From positions 1 to 54,675 of the forward strand of contig JAHHIE010000044.1 of the NCBI GenBank assembly GCA_019358945.1: a stretch of DNA of 54,675 bases. The letters are read 5' to 3'. The DNA is from Stenomitos rutilans HA7619-LM2. Its GTDB lineage: Bacteria; Cyanobacteriota; Cyanobacteriia; Leptolyngbyales; Leptolyngbyaceae. Below are positions 26,244 to 35,500 of this stretch, piece by piece. Under the pieces are notes generated by a model. It did no database searches. It saw nothing but the letters and a program-made list of their open reading frames with translations, and was not told where the DNA came from. Every line of letters begins with the position of its first letter. Position 1 is the first letter of the stretch. The translations under genes and the position numbers were made by a program.

Positions 26244-27017
26244 TTATGCACGTTTGCAGGCGGAGACAGCAGAGGGCGCGAAACTACCAAACGTGACTGC
26301 TTTAAGCCCTAAATCTCGAATTGAATTGTTATGAAGCTGAACGTTTGTCATGCCATGATGCTCAAAATAGTTTGCATATTCAACTTGATAGACGATATCT
26401 GACAAAACGACCGTACCATTTGGTTTGAGGACTCTGACAATTTCATCGAGTGCTTTTCTGCGATCGCTTTCGGCTTCTATGTTATGAACCGCCCAACTTG
26501 AGAGCACTACATCAAAGTAGTTTGCTGGAAAAGGTAACTGACGCATATCGGCTGTTTTGACTTCAACACGCTCTGTAACCCCTTCGGTCGCCGCATTTGA
26601 TAGTGCAGCAGCAGCACTATTGCTAGCTTGATCATGCTGTTGCCATACGTCGATACCGATAGCCTTGCCAGTCGTAAGGCGGTTTGCAGCCCCGATCATC
26701 ATTAAACCTCGTCCGCAACCGACATCAAGCACAAGCTCATAACCTGACCACTGCACAAGATTCAGGAGTTTATCTCTGTCTTTTAACTTCATGACCTTAC
26801 TGCCATACAGCATGAAGCAACCCATGCCAAGCAAGTAGGTGGCTGTCATACCCAATAAAGTACTGACGGCTATTTTGGGAGTTTGCCCTAAGATTGATGA
26901 GAACAGTACGACAAGTAAGAGTACGAGTGACACTGTACCAGCGCCAAAAAAGAAGCGCACAAGACCGGGCGCATCAATGCCGTAATCCGGGTTGCTTTGA
27001 ACACTTTCAGCCGCCAT
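26244..27017 (-). CDS. Membrane-anchored class I SAM-dependent methyltransferase
   Basis: A 257-residue protein. Two transmembrane segments come first (about residues 26-46 and 50-72, TVSLVLLLVVLFSSILG and TYLLGMGCFMLYG). A Rossmann methyltransferase follows, with motif I LVLDVGCGRGLMM at about residues 95-107, IGIDVW, and motif IV/VI-type FDVVLSSWAVHNI and VLKPNGTVVLSDI. It probably methylates a small molecule or lipid at the membrane. It lies 137 bp behind the COQ4-like gene in the same direction and may form an operon with it, next to the divergent ketosynthase gene. Confidence 0.88.
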   Translation of the reverse strand: MAAESVQSNPDYGIDAPGLVRFFFGAGTVSLVLLLVVLFSSILGQTPKIAVSTLLGMTATYLLGMGCFMLYGSKVMKLKDRDKLLNLVQWSGYELVLDVGCGRGLMMIGAANRLTTGKAIGIDVWQQHDQASNSAAAALSNAATEGVTERVEVKTADMRQLPFPANYFDVVLSSWAVHNIEAESDRRKALDEIVRVLKPNGTVVLSDIVYQVEYANYFEHHGMTNVQLHNNSIRDLGLKAVTFGSFAPSAVSACKRA

Positions 27018-27154
27018 TAGCTTTGTGTCTCATTAGAAACAACTGAGATAAAAATAGTACATTTGCTCACATTGTTCAAGTGCTATCAGACGCGATTTCT
27101 ACCTGGTTTTTCAAATTCTTGCGGCGTAACATCTGTACGATACTTCACTCGGTT

Positions 27155-27664
27155 TTAATCCCAAGCACCAGCGTTGTGGATGCCATATTCCGATCGCAGC
27201 GATGCCAGATCACGATCGAGCACCGTTTCAGGATCGATCGCGGCATCGATTTTTTTGTGTACTGTAAAACCCTGCTTGACTCCCTTCAGGTACAGTTGGC
27301 AGACCTGCACAGGATTGTGATAGATGCCGCCCCAAGCTTTTCCTTGAATTGATTGCCACAACAGTTCTAAAAACACCACAAAGCTTTGGGCGTAGTAGTA
27401 CCAGGGACGTTTCCAGGTCAACGAGGTGAGCAAAAAGCCGATGAGTTGGAGTTCTTGTTCTAGCGCCGTGCTGTAGCCCGTAACGACGTGCATGATGTCG
27501 TGCCGTTGCATATCGCACCAGGGAATACACATAATGCCAACCCAGAGATCCTGGTCGCGCACAAAGTCGGGGTTTGCCTGGTAGTAGCGTTCTAGCCCCT
27601 GTCGTAATGTGGTTGCTTGTTGAGGTGGTTCAATGGGCAAACTGAGGGTATCGATCGTGTCCAT
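27155..27664 (-). CDS. COQ4-like protein
   Basis: A 169-residue protein carrying the COQ4 metal motif HDxxH-x11-E exactly (H55, D56, H59, E71) within CDMQRHDIMHVVTGYSTALE. In ubiquinone-making organisms COQ4 acts on the quinone head group. Cyanobacteria make plastoquinone, so a different substrate is likely. It is transcribed away from the ketosynthase-diiron gene (395 bp between starts) and towards the methyltransferase gene. No signal peptide. The C-terminus (DLASLRSEYGIHN) also fits the family. The homology call rests on the motif and overall layout. Confidence 0.75.
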   Translation of the reverse strand: MDTIDTLSLPIEPPQQATTLRQGLERYYQANPDFVRDQDLWVGIMCIPWCDMQRHDIMHVVTGYSTALEQELQLIGFLLTSLTWKRPWYYYAQSFVVFLELLWQSIQGKAWGGIYHNPVQVCQLYLKGVKQGFTVHKKIDAAIDPETVLDRDLASLRSEYGIHNAGAWD

Positions 27665-28059
27665 TGTCTGATTTTAATTGAGCATTATGATTAGTCTGCT
27701 CAAAATCAGTTGAGAAGTCATTGCATTTGTGACAGCGGATAAAACTGGCACAGATTTATGTCAAGATCTACGCAGAATTACTAGAGTCAATTTATCGAAT
27801 TTATGGTTAAGTTAGAGCTTTTTGAAAGCGATGAAGCTGGTTTTTAGGCTTCACCGATCAGTCTGTTTTACTTTAGCCATCTTTGGGCATCTTTTCTACA
27901 GGATACTTGATTCACTGGCTTCCAAAAAGTTCCGAAGTAATCAGACCTGTTGGCGATGCCATGTAGAAGTGAGTGTTTCAGACTTAGAGAAACTTCTGAG
28001 TGTTTAAATTGGGGCGCGATCGCCCCTGAAACTTAACCTTTTCACAAAACGAGTCACAT
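27665..28059. promoter_or_regulatory. Divergent intergenic region between COQ4-like and ketosynthase genes
   Basis: 395 bp that should hold promoters for both directions. It is AT-rich in the middle, with a near-palindromic GGGGCGCGATCGCCCC at 28012-28027 (HIP1-like) about 32 bp ahead of the ketosynthase start. No clear sigma-70 box pair, tRNA or small gene stands out. Confidence 0.4.
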
Positions 28060-30027
28060 ATGCACGGTGTATTCATTAATAGCATCGGCAAGTTTTTGCC
28101 TGGAAATCCGATCACTAATGACCAAATGGAAGACTATTTAGGAAAGGTGAATGGTCGCCCTTCCAAAGTCAGACATCGCATTCTCAAAAGTAATGGTATT
28201 CAGCAGCGCTATTATGCTCTGGATCAGCAACAGCAAACCACTTACAGCAATAGTCAGATGGCCGCGATCGCCGTTCGTGATGCGATTGCAAGCGCTAATT
28301 TGGAACCCGGTGCGATCGACCTCCTAGCGACTGCAACCAGTTGGTCAGACCTGCTCGTTCCTGGCTTTGGCAGTATGGTACACGGCGAATTGTCGGAGTT
28401 GCTGCCCATCGAGATTACGTCTAACCAGGGTGTGTGCTGTGCAGGAGTAGCAGCGCTGAAATATGCGGCATCACAAGTGAAATTGGGTGAAAAGAGAGCG
28501 GCGATCGCGGTTGCATCTGAACTGCCATCGCGTCTTTTCAAACACACTCATTTTGAAGCAGAAGCAAGCGTTAAAGCAGGAAAACCCCTTAGTTTTGATA
28601 CCGAGTTTCTGCGCTGGATGCTGTCGGATGGTGCAGGTGCTTTCCTGATTCAAAGTCATCCAAATACTTCAGGAATTAGTTTGAAAATTGAGTGGATTGA
28701 ACTCATTTCCCATGCCAATGCTTACCCTGTTTGCATGTATGCTGGAACCGAAAATGAGACCACTCAAAAAAGTTGGATGGACTATCCATCTTATCTGCAA
28801 GCGGCGGCGGCGGGCGCCATAAACCTACGCCAAAATATTCGACTCTTAGATAATGTCATCAAGCTGGGTGTGGAAGGTTGGCTGAAATTAATCGAACGGG
28901 GTCGCGTGCAGCCTGATGAAATTGATTGGCTTCTGTGTCACTACTCCTCTCACATTTTTCGAGGGCAAATCGTTGAGCTGCTGGAAAAAGCAAACTGCAT
29001 GATTCCTGAAGAGAAATGGTTTACCAATCTCTATACTCGCGGCAATACAGGCTGTGCATCCATTTATTTGATGCTGGAAGAATTGTTTCACTCTGGCAAA
29101 CTGCAACCGGGTCAAAAAATCTTCTGCTTTGTGCCCGAAAGTGGACGGTTTACGACGGCGTATATGATGTTGACGGTAGTGGGGCAGAAGGCAGAGGGGA
29201 CAGGGGAAGCAAGGGAAGCAGAGGAGGCAGGGGAAGCAGAGGAAGCAAGAGAGGCAGAAGATAACAACATTAGAAGGAATCAAGATTCAGGAGTCACTCA
29301 AGTGTTAACAACTAACAACCAACAACTGGCAACTACATCCCCCACACCCCACACCCCATACCCCATACCCGAAGAACCCGTCTCCGCCTACCTGTTGCGT
29401 CAACTGGCTCTCATCTGGTTGGAGTTTGAGCGTGAGATTCGTTCTGTGCCCATTGTGCGCAAATTGCATCGGGGTGAGTTTACGGTAGATGACTACAAAG
29501 CGATGTTGCGAAATCTGCGTCCGCAGGTAGTGGAAGGAGCACGGTGGATTGCCCGTGCTGCATCGAATATGACGGATTTTCGGTTGCGATCGACCTTCAT
29601 TGGTCATGCTCAGGATGAACACCGTGACTATCAAATGTTAGAGCGCAATTACGTTTCGGTTGGCGGAGTGTTGGAGGAGATTGTGAATGCGGAAAAGAAC
29701 ATTGGCAGTGAGGCACTGTCGGCGTTTATTTTCCATCAGGCATCGCGCGAAAATCCGGTAGACCTGTTGGGCAGCATGTTTATCATTGAAGGGCTAGGCA
29801 ATAACTTAGCCGCGAAGTGGGCAGAGCAGATCAAAGAAACACTGGGGCTAAAGGATGAACAAGTGTCGTTTTTGGGCTATCACGGCGCAAATGACGAAGC
29901 GCATCTGGGCAAGCTGAATGAATTGATTAACGCGGAATGGATGACGCAGGAAATTGCCGATCGCATTCTGAAAACGGCGCGAGTGACTGCCCGACTCTAC
30001 CGACTGCAACTTGAGGAGATTCGCTAA
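28060..30027 (+). CDS. Ketosynthase III fused to a haem-oxygenase-like diiron domain
   Basis: A 655-residue fusion. Residues 1-375 are a beta-ketoacyl-ACP synthase III-like thiolase fold with the Cys-His-Asn triad: Cys127 in GVCCAG, His294 in LLCHYSSH and Asn329 in RGNTGCAS. Residues 376-440 are a low-complexity linker rich in Glu/Ala, then Asn/Gln, then Pro/Thr, built from repeat-like DNA. Residues 441-655 are an all-helical haem-oxygenase-like domain with candidate iron ligands Glu492, Glu520/His521, Glu577 and a C-terminal H608-x3-D612-x2-H615, the HxxxDxxH signature of diiron oxygenases such as CADD. It would condense an acyl unit and then oxidise the chain. The stop codon overlaps the next start by one base. 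Confidence 0.85.
   Translation: MHGVFINSIGKFLPGNPITNDQMEDYLGKVNGRPSKVRHRILKSNGIQQRYYALDQQQQTTYSNSQMAAIAVRDAIASANLEPGAIDLLATATSWSDLLVPGFGSMVHGELSELLPIEITSNQGVCCAGVAALKYAASQVKLGEKRAAIAVASELPSRLFKHTHFEAEASVKAGKPLSFDTEFLRWMLSDGAGAFLIQSHPNTSGISLKIEWIELISHANAYPVCMYAGTENETTQKSWMDYPSYLQAAAAGAINLRQNIRLLDNVIKLGVEGWLKLIERGRVQPDEIDWLLCHYSSHIFRGQIVELLEKANCMIPEEKWFTNLYTRGNTGCASIYLMLEELFHSGKLQPGQKIFCFVPESGRFTTAYMMLTVVGQKAEGTGEAREAEEAGEAEEAREAEDNNIRRNQDSGVTQVLTTNNQQLATTSPTPHTPYPIPEEPVSAYLLRQLALIWLEFEREIRSVPIVRKLHRGEFTVDDYKAMLRNLRPQVVEGARWIARAASNMTDFRLRSTFIGHAQDEHRDYQMLERNYVSVGGVLEEIVNAEKNIGSEALSAFIFHQASRENPVDLLGSMFIIEGLGNNLAAKWAEQIKETLGLKDEQVSFLGYHGANDEAHLGKLNELINAEWMTQEIADRILKTARVTARLYRLQLEEIR
29190..29370 (+). 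repeat. Repeat-derived low-complexity linker DNA
   Basis: Within the ketosynthase-diiron gene, a purine-rich GAAGCAGAGG-type run (29195-29262), an AACAACTAACAACCAACAAC-type run (about 29306-29334) and a CCCCACACCCCA-type run (29338-29369). Each resembles short repeats seen between genes elsewhere in this window. Together they encode the interdomain linker. Confidence 0.6.
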
Positions 30028-30539
30028 TGGAACCGGAGTACTGGCTGACACCGTTTAAGCTTTGTCTGGCTATCAGTTGTACTCTGGTGCAGCCTGAGGT
30101 TGGGCGATCGCAACGCCCGGTGCTTAAACCACCTTCAGTCAATACTCCTGGAACGATTGCAGTCCCTACCGAGGTCGTTGAACTGAGCAATGCTCGCAAG
30201 GAGTATCAACGCTACCAGCAGTTATATCAGGAAGGTGCGGTTTCTCGTCAACAGCTTGATCAAGCCGAAAGTAATTACAAAGCGGCTCAGAGGCGATACA
30301 ACCAACGACAGCAGTCTCAACGTCTGCAACGCTCTGAATTAGAGCGGGCATCGCTTGAAGCCGAATTAGCACAGGCAGAAGCCTACTTTCAAGAACGACA
30401 ACGTATTTATCAGCGTGCTCAATCGTTATATCAGGAAGGCGCGATTGAGCGTCAGCAGTTGATACGGGCGGAGCAGTACTACAAAGACGCGTTGACCAGC
30501 CGCGAAACGCTACGCCAAAAGCTACGATCGCAACCTTAA
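30027..30539 (+). CDS. Coiled-coil protein with HlyD-like hairpin repeats
   Basis: A 170-residue protein whose start codon shares one base with the stop of the ketosynthase-diiron gene, so it is translationally coupled. A weak N-terminal hydrophobic segment (FKLCLAISCTLV) may be a signal or anchor. The remainder is helical with two copies of a motif, LYQEGAVSRQQLDQAE and LYQEGAIERQQLIRAE. These are typical of the coiled-coil hairpin of HlyD/RND membrane-fusion proteins, but the lipoyl and barrel domains are missing. It may be a periplasmic accessory protein. The role is unknown. Confidence 0.65.
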   Translation: MEPEYWLTPFKLCLAISCTLVQPEVGRSQRPVLKPPSVNTPGTIAVPTEVVELSNARKEYQRYQQLYQEGAVSRQQLDQAESNYKAAQRRYNQRQQSQRLQRSELERASLEAELAQAEAYFQERQRIYQRAQSLYQEGAIERQQLIRAEQYYKDALTSRETLRQKLRSQP

Positions 30540-30587
30540 TTCAGGTGCGTCTACTAACACCTACTTCTACATTTTTTGATCACTGCT

Positions 30588-31529
30588 ATGAGCCAAGCCG
30601 AACTGATCTCACAAGCGTTAGATACTGCCGTCTCTTCGCAGGCTGCACAACCATATATCCCAAGACCGCACGATCGCCAGAATCCCAATGCGTGGGATGC
30701 GCTCTATGTGGATCAGGCAATTCCGGTAGACCCGATCGCCAAAGGTTACATGATTCGGGATTTGCGAAATTGGACGCGCAGTTATTTATTAGTGCCGATC
30801 GCGTTTATTGCAAATGTGCTGCTGGCGATCATTATGACGGTAAAGCGACTGTTGCCCTTTCAGTTCAGCAACTATACGCTGATGCATCGATCGGCAGCCT
30901 GGTTTCTCAATACCTTCGTGTCGCCGGAAGCCTGCTATCTCATCGTGCGGCATATCTGCCTCGGTTCCAATATCGTCAATTTCTTGATTGACAATGGCCC
31001 TGATACCAACATTGAAAAATCCCAATTGTATCCCTGCACTATTGATGATTTGGCAAACAATGCGTTTTTAGAACACGATCTGATTCTCTACAACTTCGTG
31101 CTGGATTACAGCAAGGCGCAGCGCGAAAACCCTCATTGGATACAGCAGGTACAGGCACGCGGATTGAATTTTGACAGCATCAAACCCGTCCAGGTAAATG
31201 TGTATTTCACAAAGCGTCGCTGGTTACGCATATTGGATCTGGAATCAGCGATCGAACTGTTCAAGGTCTTCTATTCGCTCTGTCTCACCAGCGATGAATT
31301 TGAACGGGCTGTGCTGTCTCTGGAATTTGACGAAAACTTTGGTTGCTACATCAGTGCCCTCACCGGGGACTACAACTGGAACCACGTCATCACCAACCGT
31401 CATCCGCTAGCTCCCGAAAGCCCCTTTGCAGCAGCACGCAATCTTTTACTGCACGGCATCATTTCAGAATATTTGCACCGTTACTTGGAGTTAAGAAAGG
31501 AGATGGCGCAAACGGCTAGCGATCGCTAA
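30588..31529 (+). CDS. Uncharacterised membrane-associated protein of the ketosynthase locus
   Basis: A 313-residue protein from ATG 30588 (an in-frame TTG lies 12 bp upstream). One clear membrane segment is SYLLVPIAFIANVLLAIIM at about residues 65-83. The rest is helical with conserved-looking blocks such as SPEACYLIVRHICLGSNIVN and FLEHDLILYNFVLDY, whose His, Glu and Asp residues could bind metal. I do not recognise the family with certainty. It follows the coiled-coil gene by 48 bp and is probably in the same transcript. It overlaps the convergent LapA-like gene by 14 bp. Confidence 0.7.
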   Translation: MSQAELISQALDTAVSSQAAQPYIPRPHDRQNPNAWDALYVDQAIPVDPIAKGYMIRDLRNWTRSYLLVPIAFIANVLLAIIMTVKRLLPFQFSNYTLMHRSAAWFLNTFVSPEACYLIVRHICLGSNIVNFLIDNGPDTNIEKSQLYPCTIDDLANNAFLEHDLILYNFVLDYSKAQRENPHWIQQVQARGLNFDSIKPVQVNVYFTKRRWLRILDLESAIELFKVFYSLCLTSDEFERAVLSLEFDENFGCYISALTGDYNWNHVITNRHPLAPESPFAAARNLLLHGIISEYLHRYLELRKEMAQTASDR

Positions 31530-31908
31530 TCGCTCCGTCTGAGTCGATCGCTTGAACCTCGATCGTTTGTTTCACATTCTCCAACTGGTCGTTTCGCTCT
31601 TTCAACGCCGCATTTTCTTGCTCCAGCGATGTTTTCAAGCGTTCAAGCTCGCGATTGCGCTCTTCTAAACCAGCTAATTGTTTATTCGCCCGCATACGGC
31701 GGATGCCGCGTCGTGCACTGTTCCACAGGCTGAGTAACCCGATCAATGCTGCGCCAACGAGGGCAGACACCACAATGACCAGAGACAGCGAGATGTTACC
31801 GCTTTCGAGGGTGAAGAATCGGACATTCACAGGCTGGGGGTTTTGCACCCCAAAGAGAACCATGATGATGGAAAGCGCAATCATCAGAATGAGTACGAGA
31901 ATGCCCAT
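31516..31908 (-). CDS. LapA-domain (DUF1049) inner-membrane protein
   Basis: A 130-residue protein with two transmembrane helices. The first holds the LapA/DUF1049 pattern ILMIALSIIMVLFGVQNPQPVNVRFF, the second is SLVIVVSALVGAALIGLL. A basic segment and a long coiled coil follow (LEERNRELERLKTSLEQENAALKER, about residues 80-112). In proteobacteria LapA proteins help control lipopolysaccharide synthesis. In cyanobacteria the role is not established. Convergent with the preceding gene, overlapping 14 bp. Confidence 0.8.
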   Translation of the reverse strand: MGILVLILMIALSIIMVLFGVQNPQPVNVRFFTLESGNISLSLVIVVSALVGAALIGLLSLWNSARRGIRRMRANKQLAGLEERNRELERLKTSLEQENAALKERNDQLENVKQTIEVQAIDSDGAISDR

Positions 31909-31971
31909 AGCAGCGACTTAGTGAGGACTGAGGATAGAGTCGATCGTACCACTCTGTGCTAAAGGCGTTGG

Positions 31972-32538
31972 TTAAGCAAACAACTCTGCAACGGGAATGG
32001 TGAAGCCTTGCAGGATGGTTTGAGTGTTCACAGTTTCAGCTTCGGTGAAGATCAGAGACTTCTCGGCTGTGATGATAATGACGATCGCATTCTCAGGAAA
32101 CAGTAACCAGACCTCCTCACAGCCCGATCGCAAATACTCCCGCGCCTTGCTAAATAGTTCTTCTGCCTTGTCATCTGGTGAAGCGACTTCTCCAATCAAT
32201 GGATAGCTCTGAGGAAAAATATTTGGTTGTCCATATTGCGCTAGCAGTTCAGCCGTGAGATATGCCACATCGGGGCGGCGCTTTTGCTGATCCGTTCGGC
32301 AAGGTGCTTCTGGATAAGGCTTTCCACCTTGTCCACTGGAAATGATGTAACTTCTCCAGGCATAAACCAGATTTCCCTGCGCGGCTGCATGATTTATTGT
32401 CACGTCTGTTTTCTCAACTAGCTCCCCATCAACTTTTTCCATACCTTCTGGTACTTCGTCGTAGCGATCGAGCGGTAACGCTGGAGCATCAAAGTCTGCT
32501 TCGTCGATCGCGGCAGAGGTGGTCGGAGTTGTCGCCAT
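31972..32538 (-). CDS. Uma2 family endonuclease-like protein (DUF820)
   Basis: A 188-residue Uma2 protein: LPLDRYDEVPEGMEKVDGELVEK, then RRPDVAYLTAEL with the Asp, and YPLIGEVASPDDKAEELFSKAREYLRSGCEEVWLLFP with the Glu/Lys pair and conserved helix. It is the third Uma2 gene in the window. It diverges from the alpha-mannosidase gene with 61 bp between the starts. Family function is unproven. Confidence 0.9.
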   Translation of the reverse strand: MATTPTTSAAIDEADFDAPALPLDRYDEVPEGMEKVDGELVEKTDVTINHAAAQGNLVYAWRSYIISSGQGGKPYPEAPCRTDQQKRRPDVAYLTAELLAQYGQPNIFPQSYPLIGEVASPDDKAEELFSKAREYLRSGCEEVWLLFPENAIVIIITAEKSLIFTEAETVNTQTILQGFTIPVAELFA

Positions 32539-32599
32539 GTTCTAGACCTGCATCGCTGAACTCTGTCCCTCTATTATGTAAGGTGCAGTCAGTGAATAG

Positions 32600-35500
32600 A
32601 TGACAGTGGTAAGCAATCCCGTTTCAACCCCAGCCGATCGGCTTTCAGAAGCCATTACGCAACTCCGTAGCCTTACCCAACGCAGCATTCAAGCCGATTG
32701 GCGCTACTGCGATGACGATCTCCCGATCGCCCAGGCAACCCAACCTGGCACCTGGCAGAATTGGTCGATCGCGCCCCTCAACGAGAAAGACCACATCGTT
32801 TGGGCGAAGGGCAAACACGTCCGCTGGCTCGGTCAAGTTATTACGGTGCCCCATTATTTACAGCAGTTTTCAGATGAATACGCCACGCTTGCAGATTTTC
32901 TCAGCCCCCTAAATCCCCCAATTCTGGGGGACTTTGACTCTGATTCCCCCCAGAATTGGGGGGCTAGGGGGGCAAAAGCGGCTATGACAGGCTACCCACT
33001 TGCAGGGCTGACCCTCCGCCTCGCTGTCACCTGGTGGGCAAACAAAGCCGCACTCTTCGTCAACGGTGAACTCGTTCAGGAAGGCGACATCTTCGATTGC
33101 GTCACTCGCATCCTGCTCAGCGAAGCCGTCACACCAGGAGATACCTTCGCGATCGCCATTCGCCTCGTCAGCCCCGGACACGACGACGGTGCCCTCGTGC
33201 GATCGGTCTGCCATTACGAGTCCTCCACCAACATTCCTGAACCCAGCTTCATCGCCGACGAACTCAACATTCTCCGCCTCTACCTCCAAACCTTCGCCCC
33301 CGAAAAACTCAATCTCCTAAACGAAGCCATCACCACGATCGACTGGTCATCTCTCCTCCCCCACACCCCACACCCCACACCCTACACCCCTTCTCTCTTC
33401 GATCAATCCCTGGCAAACTTACGCGATCGCCTCCTCCCCCTCTCCCCCCTCCTCAAACAGCGCCGCATTCGTCTCCTCGGACACGCCCACCTCGACATGG
33501 CATGGCTCTGGACAGTCGCCGAAACCTGGAACGCTGCCGAACGCACCTTCGAGTCTGCCCTGAACCTGCAAAACGACTTTCCCGAACTCACCTTCTGCCA
33601 TTCCACCCCCGCTCTGTACGAATGGATCGAGCAGAATCGCCCTGCAATGTTCGAGCAGATACGACAGGCGATCGCAGCCGGATGGTGGGAACCCGTCGGC
33701 GGACTGTGGGTCGAGCCAGAACTCAATATCATCAGCGGTGAATCAATGGTGCGGCAGGTGCTCTACGGTCAGCGCTACTTTCAGGAGAAGTTTGGCAGCA
33801 TCAACCGTATGGCGTGGCTACCCGATAGCTTTGGCTTCACCTGGCAGCTCCCGCAAATCCTCAAGCAGGGCGGCATCGATTACTTCGTCACGCAAAAACT
33901 ACGCTGGAACGACACCACAAAATTCCCCTACGAAGTCTTCCAGTGGCAGGCACCCGATCGCACCGAAATCTTCAGCCTCATGTCCGCCCCGATCGGTGAA
34001 GGCATCGATCCCATCAAAATGGCAACCTACGCCTGCGACTGGGAAACCAAAACAGGCATTCCCGACGTTCTGTGGCTCCCCGGAGTCGGCGATCATGGCG
34101 GCGGACCCACCCGCGATATGCTCGAAATCGCCCGTCGCTGGCAGCGATCGCCCTTCTTCCCCCAGCTAGAATTCTCCACGGCTCTCGACTATCTGCAAGA
34201 CCTCGAAGCACATTACACGCCTAGTGTAACCACAGACTTGAGGGGTAAAGCGCAACGCGCGATCGCTCAAGCTCAAACAGTCATAAACGAGCCTCTAATA
34301 CTCACTAACGAGTCTTTGATACTCTCGAACGAGCCTTTGACACTCTCAAACGAATCTTTGAACCTCAACCACGAGGCTCCAACACTCTCCAACGAGGCTC
34401 CAACACTCTCGAATGAGTCTTTACTACTCTCGAATGAGTCTCCAAACCTCATTAACGAGTCTTTATCACTCAATCAGGAGGCTTCAACACTCTCGAATGA
34501 GTCTTTAACACTCTTGAATGACTCTCAAATACTCAACGACGAGTCTCAAACACTGACCAACGAAGCTCAGAACTCCAACGCCCAACCTCCCCACTCCCCA
34601 CTCCCTACACCCCACTCCCTCCCCCTCTGGCACTCCGACCTCTACCTCGAATTCCATCGTGGTTGCTACACTACCCATGCTGATCAAAAGTGGTGGAATC
34701 GACGGTGCGAACAATGGCTTTACTGGGCAGAACTCTATGCATCGCTGGCGACGATCGCCACTCATGCTCCCTATCCCAAAGCAGAGATAGAGACGGCATG
34801 GGAAAAAACTCTCTTCAATCAATTCCATGACATTCTCCCTGGTTCCTCAATTCAAGCGGTATTTGAAGATGCGAATAAAGCATGGGCTGACGTTGCTAAA
34901 TTAACAGACATCAGAGAAGAGGCACTGAAAGCGATCGCATCCCAAATTTCTCTGCCATCACCACCACACCCCAGCGCTAGAGCAATTGTTGTTTTTAACC
35001 CTTGTAATTGGGAACGTTCCGCGATCGTTCACACCTCACTTTCAGAACGATTCACAACAGATGAGGAAATGCTGGCAGCGTATGAAAAGTATGGACAGGA
35101 TAACGTTTATCCCTGGCAGATTTGTGATTTAGACGGTCAGAAAGTCGAAACTCCCTACTGTTCTTTTCACAAAAATCCTGATTCCTACGGTTGGGGGGTA
35201 AACTTTCTGGCTGAAGACATTCCCGCGCTTGGCTACCGCTGCTTCTGGATGTACCCTTGCTTCGATCGACGTACTGGCAGACCGCTTGACAAACGACGGA
35301 CTCTAGAAAATAAATTTCTACGGATTGTCATTGACACAAGCACAGGTGATTTAGCCAGTGTTTTTGACAAAATCAATGAGCGCGAAGTTCTTAATGGGGC
35401 AGGAAATCAGTTACAAGCCTTTTGGGATGAAGGGCAATATTGGGATGCCTGGAACATTGACCCAGATTACGAGAAGCATCCTTTACCACCTGCCGAACTC

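Noticed and set aside
34273-34473. Antisense frame with Ser/Phe repeats opposite the mannosidase array
   Set aside because: A mirror image of the 21-bp repeat. It has no family features and lies wholly inside the GH38 gene.
34286-34579. CRISPR array
   Set aside because: The 21-bp units are contiguous without spacers and encode an in-frame heptapeptide. No cas genes in the window.
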